Assembly: GCF_003347495.1 (NCBI RefSeq)
Contig: NZ_QCXY01000006.1
Location: forward strand, 62,001-126,000
Source: Pleomorphovibrio marinus
GTDB taxonomy: Bacteria > Bacteroidota > Bacteroidia > Cytophagales > Cyclobacteriaceae
Length of the DNA: 64,000 bases
Reading direction: 5' to 3'
A model generated the notes under the pieces. The model was not told the DNA's origin. It saw only the letters and a program-made list of their open reading frames with translations, and searched no databases. The translations under genes and the position numbers were made by a program. Positions within the stretch are counted from its first letter, which is position 1; each line of letters starts with the position of its first letter. Of this stretch, positions 18,728 through 27,169 are shown piece after piece.

Positions 18728-19795
18728 TTATACGCCTAAAAGTGGCTTAGAACTATTCCCCATTATTTTTTTTAGCAAAATGCATAAGAGTAAATTCACG
18801 AAGGGGAACATTATAGCATACAGTAGGGATGCTGTTATTAGCGACTGCAGGTTGTTTAATGGCAGTAGTTTAAAAAAGGGGTAGATTAATTGGGAGCTAA
18901 ATAGGTAATGCGTGAAAAACAGGGGAAAGCTGTATTTCGCAAAATACCCGAATGAAGGGATTTTTATGTCCCTGAGTTTATAGAAAAGATATAGAAACAC
19001 GAAGGTCAATGCAGTTTTTTGTATAAAATAAAGTCCCTCTTTTAAGTTTACCCTTAAAAGTGTAAGGTCAAAATAGTGAACTGTGATGATGGCAATAGAT
19101 GCGAAGACCGCAATCGCAATCAAATGGTAGATATACTTGTGCATCAGGGCTAAAGTACGCTGGTAATTCTTGGCAACACACATCCCTAAAAAATAGGTAG
19201 GTATAAAATACAAAAACTGGTAAAATGTCAAATCAGTACCAGTTCGTGTGCCTAGCAAGGGTATAAAACACAGTAAGGCAGTTAAAACCTCAAATATCTT
19301 TTCAGGAATCAGTAAAACAAACGGACTGATAAAAAACACTATACAAATAAATGGAATGTACCAATATGGAGTTTGGGCTTCACCAGACAAAATGGTCTCA
19401 AAGAGATCATTTAACCAAAGGACTGGGGTCAAAAATAGTTTACCAGGTTCAATTAGGAGGGTAAGCGTTATAAAACTAATGATTGTCCAAAAGACATAAG
19501 GAGAAATTACGTTTTTGAATTTTGATTTAAAGTATTTCTTAGTGCTGAATTTTGGTAAAAGATAATAGAACAAAAATCCTGAAATAAATAAAAAGTAAAG
19601 AGTACTGCCGTGAAAAAACAACTCTCTGAGGCTATTTACGATTAAAAGTGACCTGGAATCAGCAACCGATTCCGGGATTCGCCAAGTATGGACTAAAATC
19701 ACATTTATAATTGCAAAAGCCCTAAAATAATGTACCTCAGTTAAGAATTTATTCTGGTCAGTATGGTTCAAAACTTCAAAATAAATATTAAACAA
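18728..19795 (-). CDS. Acyltransferase 3 family membrane protein
   Basis: A 355-residue protein with about ten hydrophobic helices. The N-terminal FRAFAIINVILVHTW carries the conserved His of the acyltransferase 3 (OafA/NolL-type) family. These enzymes O-acetylate or O-acylate surface sugars at the inner membrane. The gene converges on lipA. A minus-strand TACTTTTG at 19809-19816 could be a -7 box but would leave a leader of only a few bases. Lower GC than its neighbours hints at transfer, but this was judged by eye only. Confidence 0.8.
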   Translation of the reverse strand: MFNIYFEVLNHTDQNKFLTEVHYFRAFAIINVILVHTWRIPESVADSRSLLIVNSLRELFFHGSTLYFLFISGFLFYYLLPKFSTKKYFKSKFKNVISPYVFWTIISFITLTLLIEPGKLFLTPVLWLNDLFETILSGEAQTPYWYIPFICIVFFISPFVLLIPEKIFEVLTALLCFIPLLGTRTGTDLTFYQFLYFIPTYFLGMCVAKNYQRTLALMHKYIYHLIAIAVFASIAIITVHYFDLTLLRVNLKEGLYFIQKTALTFVFLYLFYKLRDIKIPSFGYFAKYSFPLFFTHYLFSSQLIYPFFKLLPLNNLQSLITASLLYAIMFPFVNLLLCILLKKIMGNSSKPLLGV

Positions 19796-20010
19796 CGTAA
19801 AATTTTTGCAAAAGTAATTATTTTTAATTTGAAATGCATTTTTTTGTATAAAAATTTAACAAAATCACTGAAAACCCTTGTTAATAAACGCGTTGAAATT
19901 ATAATTTAATTTGTAAATACATAATAAGCCAGATGGGAAGGGTGACTTGGGTTTAATGATGGGCGTTAAAGGCCAATTTGGCTCAGCAGAAATTGTCCAT
20001 TCAGATGCCA

Positions 20011-20925
20011 TTATTTGTTCTCTATATCAGATTTTTTCATTTCATATTTGAAGGCTATCGATTTTGGGGGGACTTCCCGTCCCTGTGTTTGGGAATATGA
20101 CTTTGTGAGTACAGCACCCAAATACAATATGATTGAGGAATAGAATACCCATAGTAAAATGATAACTAAAGACCCTGCTGCTGCATAATAGCCATCCAAA
20201 TCAAGGTTGTTGAGGATCAAATTAATCACCTCTTTTCCTATCACAAACAAAATGGTGGTTATACCCCCACCTACCAATGCATCCTTCCATGGGATTTTGA
20301 CGTCAGGCAAAGCTTTTAAAATAGCGACAAAAAACACATATACCATAATTAAGCTGAAGAGAATAGCCCCAATCCGGGTAAAAATATGGGGTATTTGTTC
20401 CCAAATAAACCCAAGGTGGTCTCCAAAAAGATTGATTATGGCATCTGCCAGGAGACTGATCACTAATAACAAACCCAGTCCAGCTACAATTGCCAGGGTA
20501 ATGGATCTTTGCTTGGTAACCTTAAAGAAATTGGCGTCACTCTTGACCTCTACTTTCCAGATGGAATTTAGGGCTTTTTGAAGGATAAAAAATATCATGG
20601 TGGCACTTTTTATAATCACGGCTATACCCACAATGATCCACCAAACTTGACCTGGAAGATCCATGGCTTTCTCCATTACTTTTGCAACCTGTTCCCCTGC
20701 TTCAGGGTCAACATTTTGTTCAACCTGGGTAATAATTTCATTTCTAATCTCATCCTCCGAGAAAAATATCGTGCCTATTAAGATGATGATAATCAAAATT
20801 GCAGGAAGAGAGAAAATGGTGAAAAAGGCGATTGCTGCACAATAGACTACAGGTTCTCCTTCCTTAAGGTTTTCATAAGTTTTCTTGAGTATTTCTCTTA
20901 TAGTGGAGATTGTCTTTTTTGCCAT
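20011..20925 (-). CDS. YihY/BrkB-family inner-membrane protein
   Basis: 304 residues starting MAKKTISTIREIL at the ATG at 20925. An upstream in-frame ATG would add 28 unrelated residues. The family signature GEPVVYCAAIAFFTIFSLPAIL is near residue 25, and five further helices follow, including LWVFYSSIILYLGAVLTKSY at the end. YihY proteins are polytopic membrane proteins of uncertain function, once annotated as ribonuclease BN. The gene is divergent from the pseudouridine synthase gene. Confidence 0.88.
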   Translation of the reverse strand: MAKKTISTIREILKKTYENLKEGEPVVYCAAIAFFTIFSLPAILIIIILIGTIFFSEDEIRNEIITQVEQNVDPEAGEQVAKVMEKAMDLPGQVWWIIVGIAVIIKSATMIFFILQKALNSIWKVEVKSDANFFKVTKQRSITLAIVAGLGLLLVISLLADAIINLFGDHLGFIWEQIPHIFTRIGAILFSLIMVYVFFVAILKALPDVKIPWKDALVGGGITTILFVIGKEVINLILNNLDLDGYYAAAGSLVIILLWVFYSSIILYLGAVLTKSYSQTQGREVPPKSIAFKYEMKKSDIENK

Positions 20926-21016
20926 GTTTTTAGTTGGTTGAGGTCGGTACAATTTAATAAATCCTTTGATTTTATAGTCTTTTTTTGGTTTTAAAATTGC
21001 TGGTAGCATGGCAGGT

Positions 21017-21024
21017 TACTTTTG
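21017..21024 (+). promoter_or_regulatory. Likely -7 element of the pseudouridine synthase unit
   Basis: TACTTTTG matches TAnnTTTG and lies 33 bases before the start codon at 21057. A TTG at 20997-20999 gives a 17-base spacer. Confidence 0.5.
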
Positions 21025-21056
21025 CCTACCTTTACTGGCCATTACCTTAAATTAAA

Positions 21057-21788
21057 ATGAATAAACCTTTTAATGTCATCTACGAAGATAACCATCTCCT
21101 AATTGTCAATAAGCGTGCAGGGCTTTTGGTGCAAGGAGATGCTACTAAAGACAAAACGCTTACGGATTATTGTAAGTCATACATTGCCGATAAATATAAA
21201 AAGCCAGGAGAGGTTTTCCTGCATCCTGTTCACCGTTTGGATAGGCCGGTAAGTGGTATGGTGGTCTTCGCCCGAACATCCAAAGGACTGGAAAGGATGA
21301 ATGAGCTTTTCCGGAAAAGGCAGGTGTATAAAGTTTATTGGGCAGTTACCAAGAGGAGGCCCTCGGAGGAAAACGGGAAACTGGTTCATTGGCTTAGTAA
21401 AAACCCGGACACCAATGTGGTCACAGCACATGAAAAAGAAATTGACGGCACCAAAAAAGCAGAACTTACGTATAAAAGACTGGGTAAGTTAAATGATCAC
21501 TGGCTTCTGGAAATAAGGCCCATAACTGGGCGTTCCCATCAGATACGGGTGCAGTTATCTTCTATGGGTTGCCCGATTAGAGGTGATGTAAAGTACGGAT
21601 TTCCTAAGCCCAACCCAGATGCTAGTATTCATTTACACGCCTTTCAACTTGTATTCGTACATCCGATTAAAAAAGAAAAACTCTTCCTCAGGGCCGCTTT
21701 ACCTGAAGATCCCTTTTGGGAGCAGTTTTATGAATTTGAAGATGTAAAAGTCAAAGATAACTATTTGGACAATACCTATAGTGGATAG
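21057..21788 (+). CDS. RluA-family pseudouridine synthase
   Basis: A 243-residue enzyme that isomerises uridine in RNA. The catalytic motif HRLDRPVSGMVVFART carries the conserved Asp. GRSHQIRVQLSSMGCPIRGD is the second family motif. No S4 domain is present at the N-terminus, so it is the RluA/TruC-type minimal form. Target site unknown. It heads a probable unit with the TraB-like and histidine phosphatase genes (gaps of 5 and 6 bases). Confidence 0.92.
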   Translation: MNKPFNVIYEDNHLLIVNKRAGLLVQGDATKDKTLTDYCKSYIADKYKKPGEVFLHPVHRLDRPVSGMVVFARTSKGLERMNELFRKRQVYKVYWAVTKRRPSEENGKLVHWLSKNPDTNVVTAHEKEIDGTKKAELTYKRLGKLNDHWLLEIRPITGRSHQIRVQLSSMGCPIRGDVKYGFPKPNPDASIHLHAFQLVFVHPIKKEKLFLRAALPEDPFWEQFYEFEDVKVKDNYLDNTYSG

Positions 21789-21793
21789 AGTAA

Positions 21794-22708
21794 ATGGTAA
21801 ATATACAGAACATAAAACGTAATTTCTTGCTGACCTACCTACATGCCCTCCTGCTTTTTTGTGGCTTGTTTTCAATGCCGCTGCAAGCCCAGGAAAAAGG
21901 GGTGTTCTGGAAAATTTCCGGGCCTGAGCTGGAAAAACCATCCTACCTATTCGGAACCATACACCTTATATGTGAACAGGATTTTAAACTGAGTGAGGAG
22001 GTGGCCGAAAAGCTTAAATATGCAGATGCTTTGGTGTTGGAGGTGGACATGGACGATCCTGCCTTAGCACTTTCGATGCTGTCCAGGATGCAAAATGAAG
22101 ATGGGGAAAGCATCACTGATTACTTGTCGGAAGAGGAGTACAAAGTAATCCGGCAGATGCTTATAGAAAGAACGGGCATGGATTTAGACATGCTCAAAAC
22201 CATGAGGCCATTCATACTGATGACTTTAATTTATCCAAATCTGTTGGAGTGCGAGACCAAATCCTACGAACATGAGCTGATGAAGGTTGCCAAGGCAGAA
22301 GAAATGGATATCTTGGGATTAGAGTCCATTGATGATCAGTTATCGATATTTGACCGGATACCTCTGGATGAACAGTACAGGAGTTTCTACGAATACGCTG
22401 AAAACCTGGATAGGGGAAGGCAAGAATTCAGGAAATTAATAAACACTTATTTGGAAGAGGATATTGCATTGTTGGTCAAGATGGTTTCCGAAAGCCCAGA
22501 ATACAGGGCCTATCAGGATATTCTACTAGATAAGAGGAACCACAACTGGATAGCTCCAATGCAGGAATTGATGAAGGGAAGTACGGTTTTTTTTGCGGTT
22601 GGGGCTGGACATTTGGGAGGGGAAAACGGGCTGCTAAACCTGCTAAGGAAGGAAGGTTATACCCTGACTCGAATGGGAAATGGGAAAAAACTAAGTGAAA
22701 AAAGATAA
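21794..22708 (+). CDS. TraB/GumN-family secreted protein
   Basis: 304 residues with a signal peptide (about 1-33, ending PLQAQ). The TraB/GumN signature motifs are GTIHLICEQDF near residue 54 and the C-terminal FFAVGAGHLGGENGLL. The conserved His and Glu/Asp residues suggest a metal-dependent hydrolase or peptidase fold (Tiki-like), but the function in bacteria is not settled. It lies between the pseudouridine synthase and histidine phosphatase genes. Confidence 0.85.
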   Translation: MVNIQNIKRNFLLTYLHALLLFCGLFSMPLQAQEKGVFWKISGPELEKPSYLFGTIHLICEQDFKLSEEVAEKLKYADALVLEVDMDDPALALSMLSRMQNEDGESITDYLSEEEYKVIRQMLIERTGMDLDMLKTMRPFILMTLIYPNLLECETKSYEHELMKVAKAEEMDILGLESIDDQLSIFDRIPLDEQYRSFYEYAENLDRGRQEFRKLINTYLEEDIALLVKMVSESPEYRAYQDILLDKRNHNWIAPMQELMKGSTVFFAVGAGHLGGENGLLNLLRKEGYTLTRMGNGKKLSEKR

Positions 22709-22714
22709 TCAGAT

Positions 22715-23251
22715 ATGGAAATGATAACAGCCTCCAGTAAGAAATTGATACGGAAGTTATTTTTGGGGATGTTTATTCTGTCAATTTTTTGTTTTGGGGC
22801 CTGTAATTTGGAGCCAGAACGTAATCTCTATGTAGTTAGACATGCCGAAAAATTAACGAATGGAGATGATCCCGAACTGGCTGAAGAGGGGAAAATCAGG
22901 GCCGAAAATTTGAGAAAAATCCTCGAAGACAAGGATATCCGCTATGTCTTTAGCACCCCAACCATCAGAAATAGAGCCACTGTAGCTCCGCTTGCCAGTG
23001 CCAAGGGTGTGGAAATTCTGGAATACGATATCAACAACCACGATTCTCTGGTGGAAAAAATAAAATCTGTGGAGGGTGATGTGCTGGTGGTAGGTCACTC
23101 CAACAGCATTCATCATCTGGCAAATTACTTTGTGGGAGGAGGAGACAAATTTGAAGAAATCGATGATTCCGATTATGAGGGTATTTATGTTGCCTCGATA
23201 AACCGTAATAAAGCAATCCGTAAAACCTATAGGGAGTTGATGCCTAATTAG
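22715..23251 (+). CDS. Histidine phosphatase (phosphoglycerate mutase-like) lipoprotein
   Basis: 178 residues with a hydrophobic N-terminus and a lipobox ending FGAC (Cys near residue 30). The catalytic motif is RHAEK, followed by STPTIRNRATVAPLA and VVGHSNSIHHL, which carries the second active-site His. The first motif is RHA rather than RHG, a common variant. The predicted site is the periplasmic face of a membrane. An ATG at 22721 is an equally possible start. Its last four bases overlap the convergent vsr gene. Confidence 0.85.
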   Translation: MEMITASSKKLIRKLFLGMFILSIFCFGACNLEPERNLYVVRHAEKLTNGDDPELAEEGKIRAENLRKILEDKDIRYVFSTPTIRNRATVAPLASAKGVEILEYDINNHDSLVEKIKSVEGDVLVVGHSNSIHHLANYFVGGGDKFEEIDDSDYEGIYVASINRNKAIRKTYRELMPN

Positions 23252-23742
23252 TAGGGGGATTTGGGATGTTGGGTGAGCACATCTAGGATCTTTTTCACAC
23301 ACGTTCCAAGTTCTTTTTTAATCTCAAAATCCCAGAAGCGAAGAACCCGCCAACCATTTCTGAGATAAAAATGATTGATTTCTTGGTCTCTCTGTCGGTT
23401 TCTTTCGATTTTAGAAATCCAGAATTCCCTGTTGGACCGGATTTGGTACCTTTTGCTTCCCCAGTCATGTCCATGCCAGAAAGACCCATCCACAAATACT
23501 ACGAGTTTATATTTCACAAAGGAAAGATCAGGGTTCCCGGGAAGGTTAAAAGAGCATTTCCTATACCTTATCCCCATGTCCCACAGGCATTTCTTTAGCT
23601 TCGTTTCAGGTTTTGTGCCAGTGGATTTTATTTTTGCCATGGCATTGGAGCGCATGGGTGTAGTGTAAAACCCGTTTGATTCGCAGAATTTTGGAACAGA
23701 AATTTTTGTTGTAGTATATTTTTTTATTTTTCCTCTTCCCAA
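23248..23742 (-). CDS. vsr: Very short patch repair (Vsr) endonuclease, orphan
   Basis: 164 residues of the Vsr/MutH-like nuclease fold. The family core is visible: PMRSNAMAKIKSTGTKPE, LPGNPDLSF (catalytic Asp), VVFVDGSFWHGHD, REFWISKIERNRQRD and GWRVLRFWDFEI. Vsr nicks next to T:G mismatches left by deamination of 5-methylcytosine. The zinc-binding cysteines of the E. coli enzyme are not visible in the corresponding stretch. No cytosine methyltransferase is in the window. The true start may be internal (Met at residue 30 or 35). Confidence 0.88.
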   Translation of the reverse strand: MGRGKIKKYTTTKISVPKFCESNGFYTTPMRSNAMAKIKSTGTKPETKLKKCLWDMGIRYRKCSFNLPGNPDLSFVKYKLVVFVDGSFWHGHDWGSKRYQIRSNREFWISKIERNRQRDQEINHFYLRNGWRVLRFWDFEIKKELGTCVKKILDVLTQHPKSPY

Positions 23743-23979
23743 TGTTTTGTGGTGTTGTCTTTTAAATCTCTAACAAATTTCGCTGCTAAAAAATGCATGG
23801 AAAGGAGTGATTTGGGATATATTTTAAGATTATGTACAAAACAAGCCCATTCCTAGGCAATGAATTTGCATACCTTAGCAGAAGCCTCTAATTTTAACAT
23901 TGGGTTTCCATTTAAGTAGCCAAACCCAGAAGAGGACCTGAAGAAAAACCTGCCAAGTTTTCACTGCATATTAAAAACC

Positions 23980-25029
23980 ATGGAAGAAGAAAAGACTAAG
24001 GAGCAAATTGAAGTAAAAACAACCGGGCTTCTTTATTTGCCGGACAATTCAAAAAACCAAAAGCTTGAAAATTCTCTTTCGGATATTGAGAGGGAAGTAA
24101 TTTATTATGATAGAGAACGCATAGATGACGAAAACTTAAATTTTAAATTTTTGCTTCCTGCTTTTGAAAAGGCAAAGGAGATCAATGCTGACTTCGTAGT
24201 GGGCTTTGACAAGTCCCTGGAAAGAATAATCATAGGTTATCCTAATCCAGACGAAAGGTACTTGGTGCTTAATGCCCACCAGCAAGCCGCATTTTTGGCT
24301 GCTAATATAATGAAGGGAACCTATGGTTCGGATAAGGCAAGTCCTATGATTGTGAAGGGGATTGTGTTAAGCCAACAAATTGACAAAATTGTCACCAAGA
24401 ATGAAGGAGTGTATAAGGATTCTCATGCAGGGTATGCGAACCTAAGGGAAATACTTATAAAAGAGCAACAAGAAGACCAGGAGGGGATGGCCTTTGATGA
24501 AAGGAACCATGTTCTGTTGCATCCAGACCCCAGAGAGAATGCCAAGTTACTGGTGGAAATGGTCAAAAACATGGTCAAGGAATTAAAAGCCAAGGAAAAA
24601 TCCATCTTCTTGGAACATGTAGACCTTCAAATCAAGTATAAACTTTATGGGGAGAAAAGCTTTAATATTTCCACCCCTGGAAAAAACAAGAAAATTTTTG
24701 ACAGGTTCCGTACCAAGCCTCCTTCGGATGCCATAAATGAAGAATTGGTGACCATTACGGATTTCAAAAAAGAGGTTTTCCATAATAAACTAACAGGTAG
24801 AAAGGGAAGCACAGACCTTGGCCAATTGGATTTGGTACAATTGGAATATACCAGTGGTCTAAAAATCACCGTAGAAATGATGGAAGAGGGTCAAAAACTG
24901 TTTTTGCACCTTAGTGATTTCATTGATTGCTACAACAGGTCTTCCTTTGCCGAGGCGCGAAAAAATATTCACGACAGGCTTCTCAAAGTGGTTGTTTCAT
25001 TAGGTAAAGTGGTGATCAACCTTCCATAA
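23980..25029 (+). CDS. Phosphohexomutase-derived pseudoenzyme lacking domain I
   Basis: 349 residues. Two stretches follow the fold of alpha-phosphoglucomutase domains II and III: ADFVVGFDKSLERIIIG (70-86) with LVLNAHQQAAFLAANIM (95-111), then PMIVKGIVLSQQIDKIV (122-138). NAKLLVEMVKNMVKELKAKE (187-206) matches the helix before the domain IV linker. FDRFRTKPP (240-248) and LVQLEYTSGLKITVEM (285-300) match domain IV. The metal-binding DxDxDR is FDKSLER, the phosphate-binding SGTEP loop is missing, and the N-terminal domain with the phosphoserine is absent. It should be inactive. Role unknown. Confidence 0.7.
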   Translation: MEEEKTKEQIEVKTTGLLYLPDNSKNQKLENSLSDIEREVIYYDRERIDDENLNFKFLLPAFEKAKEINADFVVGFDKSLERIIIGYPNPDERYLVLNAHQQAAFLAANIMKGTYGSDKASPMIVKGIVLSQQIDKIVTKNEGVYKDSHAGYANLREILIKEQQEDQEGMAFDERNHVLLHPDPRENAKLLVEMVKNMVKELKAKEKSIFLEHVDLQIKYKLYGEKSFNISTPGKNKKIFDRFRTKPPSDAINEELVTITDFKKEVFHNKLTGRKGSTDLGQLDLVQLEYTSGLKITVEMMEEGQKLFLHLSDFIDCYNRSSFAEARKNIHDRLLKVVVSLGKVVINLP

Positions 25030-25139
25030 AGCTGTTGTATTGGAAATATAAAAGTTGTGGAGCCTGGGTAGCTGGAATACCGCCACTTTTAACGAACGAT
25101 AGCCTTTCTCCTACGATTGAAATAAAAACAGATATACCC

Positions 25140-26219
25140 ATGAGATCAAGCTTGCGATATATAGCCCTTGCAGCATTTCTAGTTTTAGTACCCCTTTTTT
25201 TAGTCGCTCAGGATCATGATACCTACAAGCCCCCAGCATTGGCGCATAAGGATGCATGGACATTGGTGTTGTTGCCGGATACCCAGACTTATGTGAAATT
25301 TAAGAGAAACCAACCCATATTGGATCTCATGGCCAACTGGGTGCTGGAAAATAAAGAGGAACTGAATATTCCCTTAGTACTTCATGTGGGTGATCTGGTC
25401 GAACACAATGCCTGGGCCAACCCTGATGGTTTAGCAGCCAACCAACCTGGAAAAGCTCAATGGGAGTCCGTGTCTACTTCCATGGGGGCTTTTGATGGGA
25501 AAATACCCTTTATAGCTACTACGGGTAATCACGATTTCGGTATTAAAAATGCCGAAAATAGAAATACCTCCTACGAAGAATATTTTCCCCTGGATAAAAA
25601 CCACCTTACCCAAGTCCTGCTAAGGGATGTTTCCACGGGGGAAGACGGTATGCCCCTGCTCACCAATGCTACCTACGAGTTTGTTGCACCGGATAAAAGG
25701 GAATTCCTAATACTTGTTTTGGAATTCGCACCTCGAGATACTCATTTGGATTGGGCCATTGATAGGGTAAGTGATCCCAAATACGAGAACCATATAGTCA
25801 TATTGCTTACCCATACCTATCTTAACCGGGACAGTGAGCATATCGAATCAGAAAACTATCCTTTGGAGGACCGAAATTACGGAAAAGCCGTTTTTGAAAA
25901 ACTGGTGAAGCCATCCAAGAACATTCGGATGGTATTTTCTGGACACATAGGTGCTCCAGATGACCCTTCAGCCCATGTGGGGTTCAGGTCGGATATTAAT
26001 GCTGCGGGAAAGACTGTTCAGCAAATGACATTTAATGCCCAGGCAATTGGCGGAGGGTGGCAAGGAAACGGCGGAGACGGTTGGCTTCGCCTTCTGGAGT
26101 TTCATGGCAACCAGGTGAGGGTAAAAACTTTCTCACCCTTGTTTGCAATTTCCCCCAGTACCCAGCATCTGGCCTGGGGTACGGATGTCTTCGCTCCTTT
26201 TTCATTTACGTTGGATTAA
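25140..26219 (+). CDS. Secreted metallophosphoesterase
   Basis: 359 residues beginning at the ATG at 25140, which gives a signal peptide (MRSSLRYIALAAFLVLV...LVAQ). The calcineurin-like motifs are in order: LLPDTQTY, HVGDLVEHN, TTGNHDFG, LLTHTYLN and VFSGHIG, which provide the two-metal site. The predicted location is periplasm or cell surface. Substrate is unknown. It precedes a DUF6807 lipoprotein gene by 11 bases, so the pair is probably co-transcribed. Confidence 0.88.
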   Translation: MRSSLRYIALAAFLVLVPLFLVAQDHDTYKPPALAHKDAWTLVLLPDTQTYVKFKRNQPILDLMANWVLENKEELNIPLVLHVGDLVEHNAWANPDGLAANQPGKAQWESVSTSMGAFDGKIPFIATTGNHDFGIKNAENRNTSYEEYFPLDKNHLTQVLLRDVSTGEDGMPLLTNATYEFVAPDKREFLILVLEFAPRDTHLDWAIDRVSDPKYENHIVILLTHTYLNRDSEHIESENYPLEDRNYGKAVFEKLVKPSKNIRMVFSGHIGAPDDPSAHVGFRSDINAAGKTVQQMTFNAQAIGGGWQGNGGDGWLRLLEFHGNQVRVKTFSPLFAISPSTQHLAWGTDVFAPFSFTLD

Positions 26220-26230
26220 CCCGAATGTAG

Positions 26231-27169
26231 ATGATTACAAACAAGTTGTCTTTTTTTTGGCGTTTTTTTGGCAAGTCCATTTTGGTCATGATTTTGGTGT
26301 ATGCCTTGGCCTTTCCGGCTTGCCACCAACGTGAATCGACAGAGGATGAGATTTTACATATAGCAAAAGAAACCGAAAAAGAAATTGCGGTTTATAAGGC
26401 AGGAGATGGGTCCCCAATATTGGTTCAAAACCTACTTCCCAATAAAAGGCCCTACCTACATCCCATCCAAGCCCCCGACGGCAAAGGGCTTCTCACTGAA
26501 TTCCAACCCAGTCACCATTTGCACCAGACGGGACTTTACTGGGGACTAAAGGAGGTTAATGGAAGGGATTTTTTTATGAATTGGGAAGAGGACCATTGGC
26601 GCAAAGTAGCAGCCAAAATACTTCAACCTAAAGGAGAGACGGTGTCTTGGGAATCCACTTATGAAATGTTGGATGAGGACCAGGAAGTGATGATGGTAGA
26701 ATCCCAGGTATGGGAAATAGTCGCTCAGGATCACATTCTCATTATGGATTTGTTATGGACGGGAGAGGCGGTAAAGGACCTTAAGATGGGTCAATTTTAC
26801 GTTGGTGGATTGTTTTTACGTATGCCATGGACCCCTGAGGTTGAAGGTAGGGTGGTGAATGCCTCGAGGCAGGAAAACCAAGAAGCGGAGCAACAAAGAG
26901 CCATTTGGCTGGATATTGGGCTTAAAGTACAAGGTAGGGATGACTTGGCACATGTTGCCATTTTCGACCATCCCGAAAACCCCGGTTTTCCTGTTTCATG
27001 GAGAGTGGATGGGGAATTGGGAGTAGGGCCATCCAGACAAATTCTAGGAGAATGGAGACTTAATAAGGGGGAAAAGGAAAAATTCAGGTATAGATTGTTT
27101 TGCTATACAGGCCCTTTTGACCATGATAAGGTCATGCAGGCATGGAAAGACTTTGTAGTGGACTACTGA
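26231..27169 (+). CDS. DUF6807 (PmoA-like) lipoprotein
   Basis: 312 residues with a hydrophobic N-terminus and lipobox FPAC (Cys near residue 31). The family core is recognisable: NLLPNKRPYLHPIQAPDGKG, HHLHQTGLYWG, and VAIFDHPENPGFPVSWRV. DUF6807 proteins are beta-sandwich proteins often named methane oxygenase PmoA by old annotation but occur with sugar-degrading and sulfatase genes; no oxygenase role should be assumed. The 3' end overlaps the convergent Nramp gene by seven bases. Confidence 0.82.
   Translation: MITNKLSFFWRFFGKSILVMILVYALAFPACHQRESTEDEILHIAKETEKEIAVYKAGDGSPILVQNLLPNKRPYLHPIQAPDGKGLLTEFQPSHHLHQTGLYWGLKEVNGRDFFMNWEEDHWRKVAAKILQPKGETVSWESTYEMLDEDQEVMMVESQVWEIVAQDHILIMDLLWTGEAVKDLKMGQFYVGGLFLRMPWTPEVEGRVVNASRQENQEAEQQRAIWLDIGLKVQGRDDLAHVAIFDHPENPGFPVSWRVDGELGVGPSRQILGEWRLNKGEKEKFRYRLFCYTGPFDHDKVMQAWKDFVVDY

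Noticed and set aside
26231-27169. Methane monooxygenase-related protein
   Set aside because: The PmoA label in this family is historical; the sequence is a DUF6807 lipoprotein with no oxygenase features.
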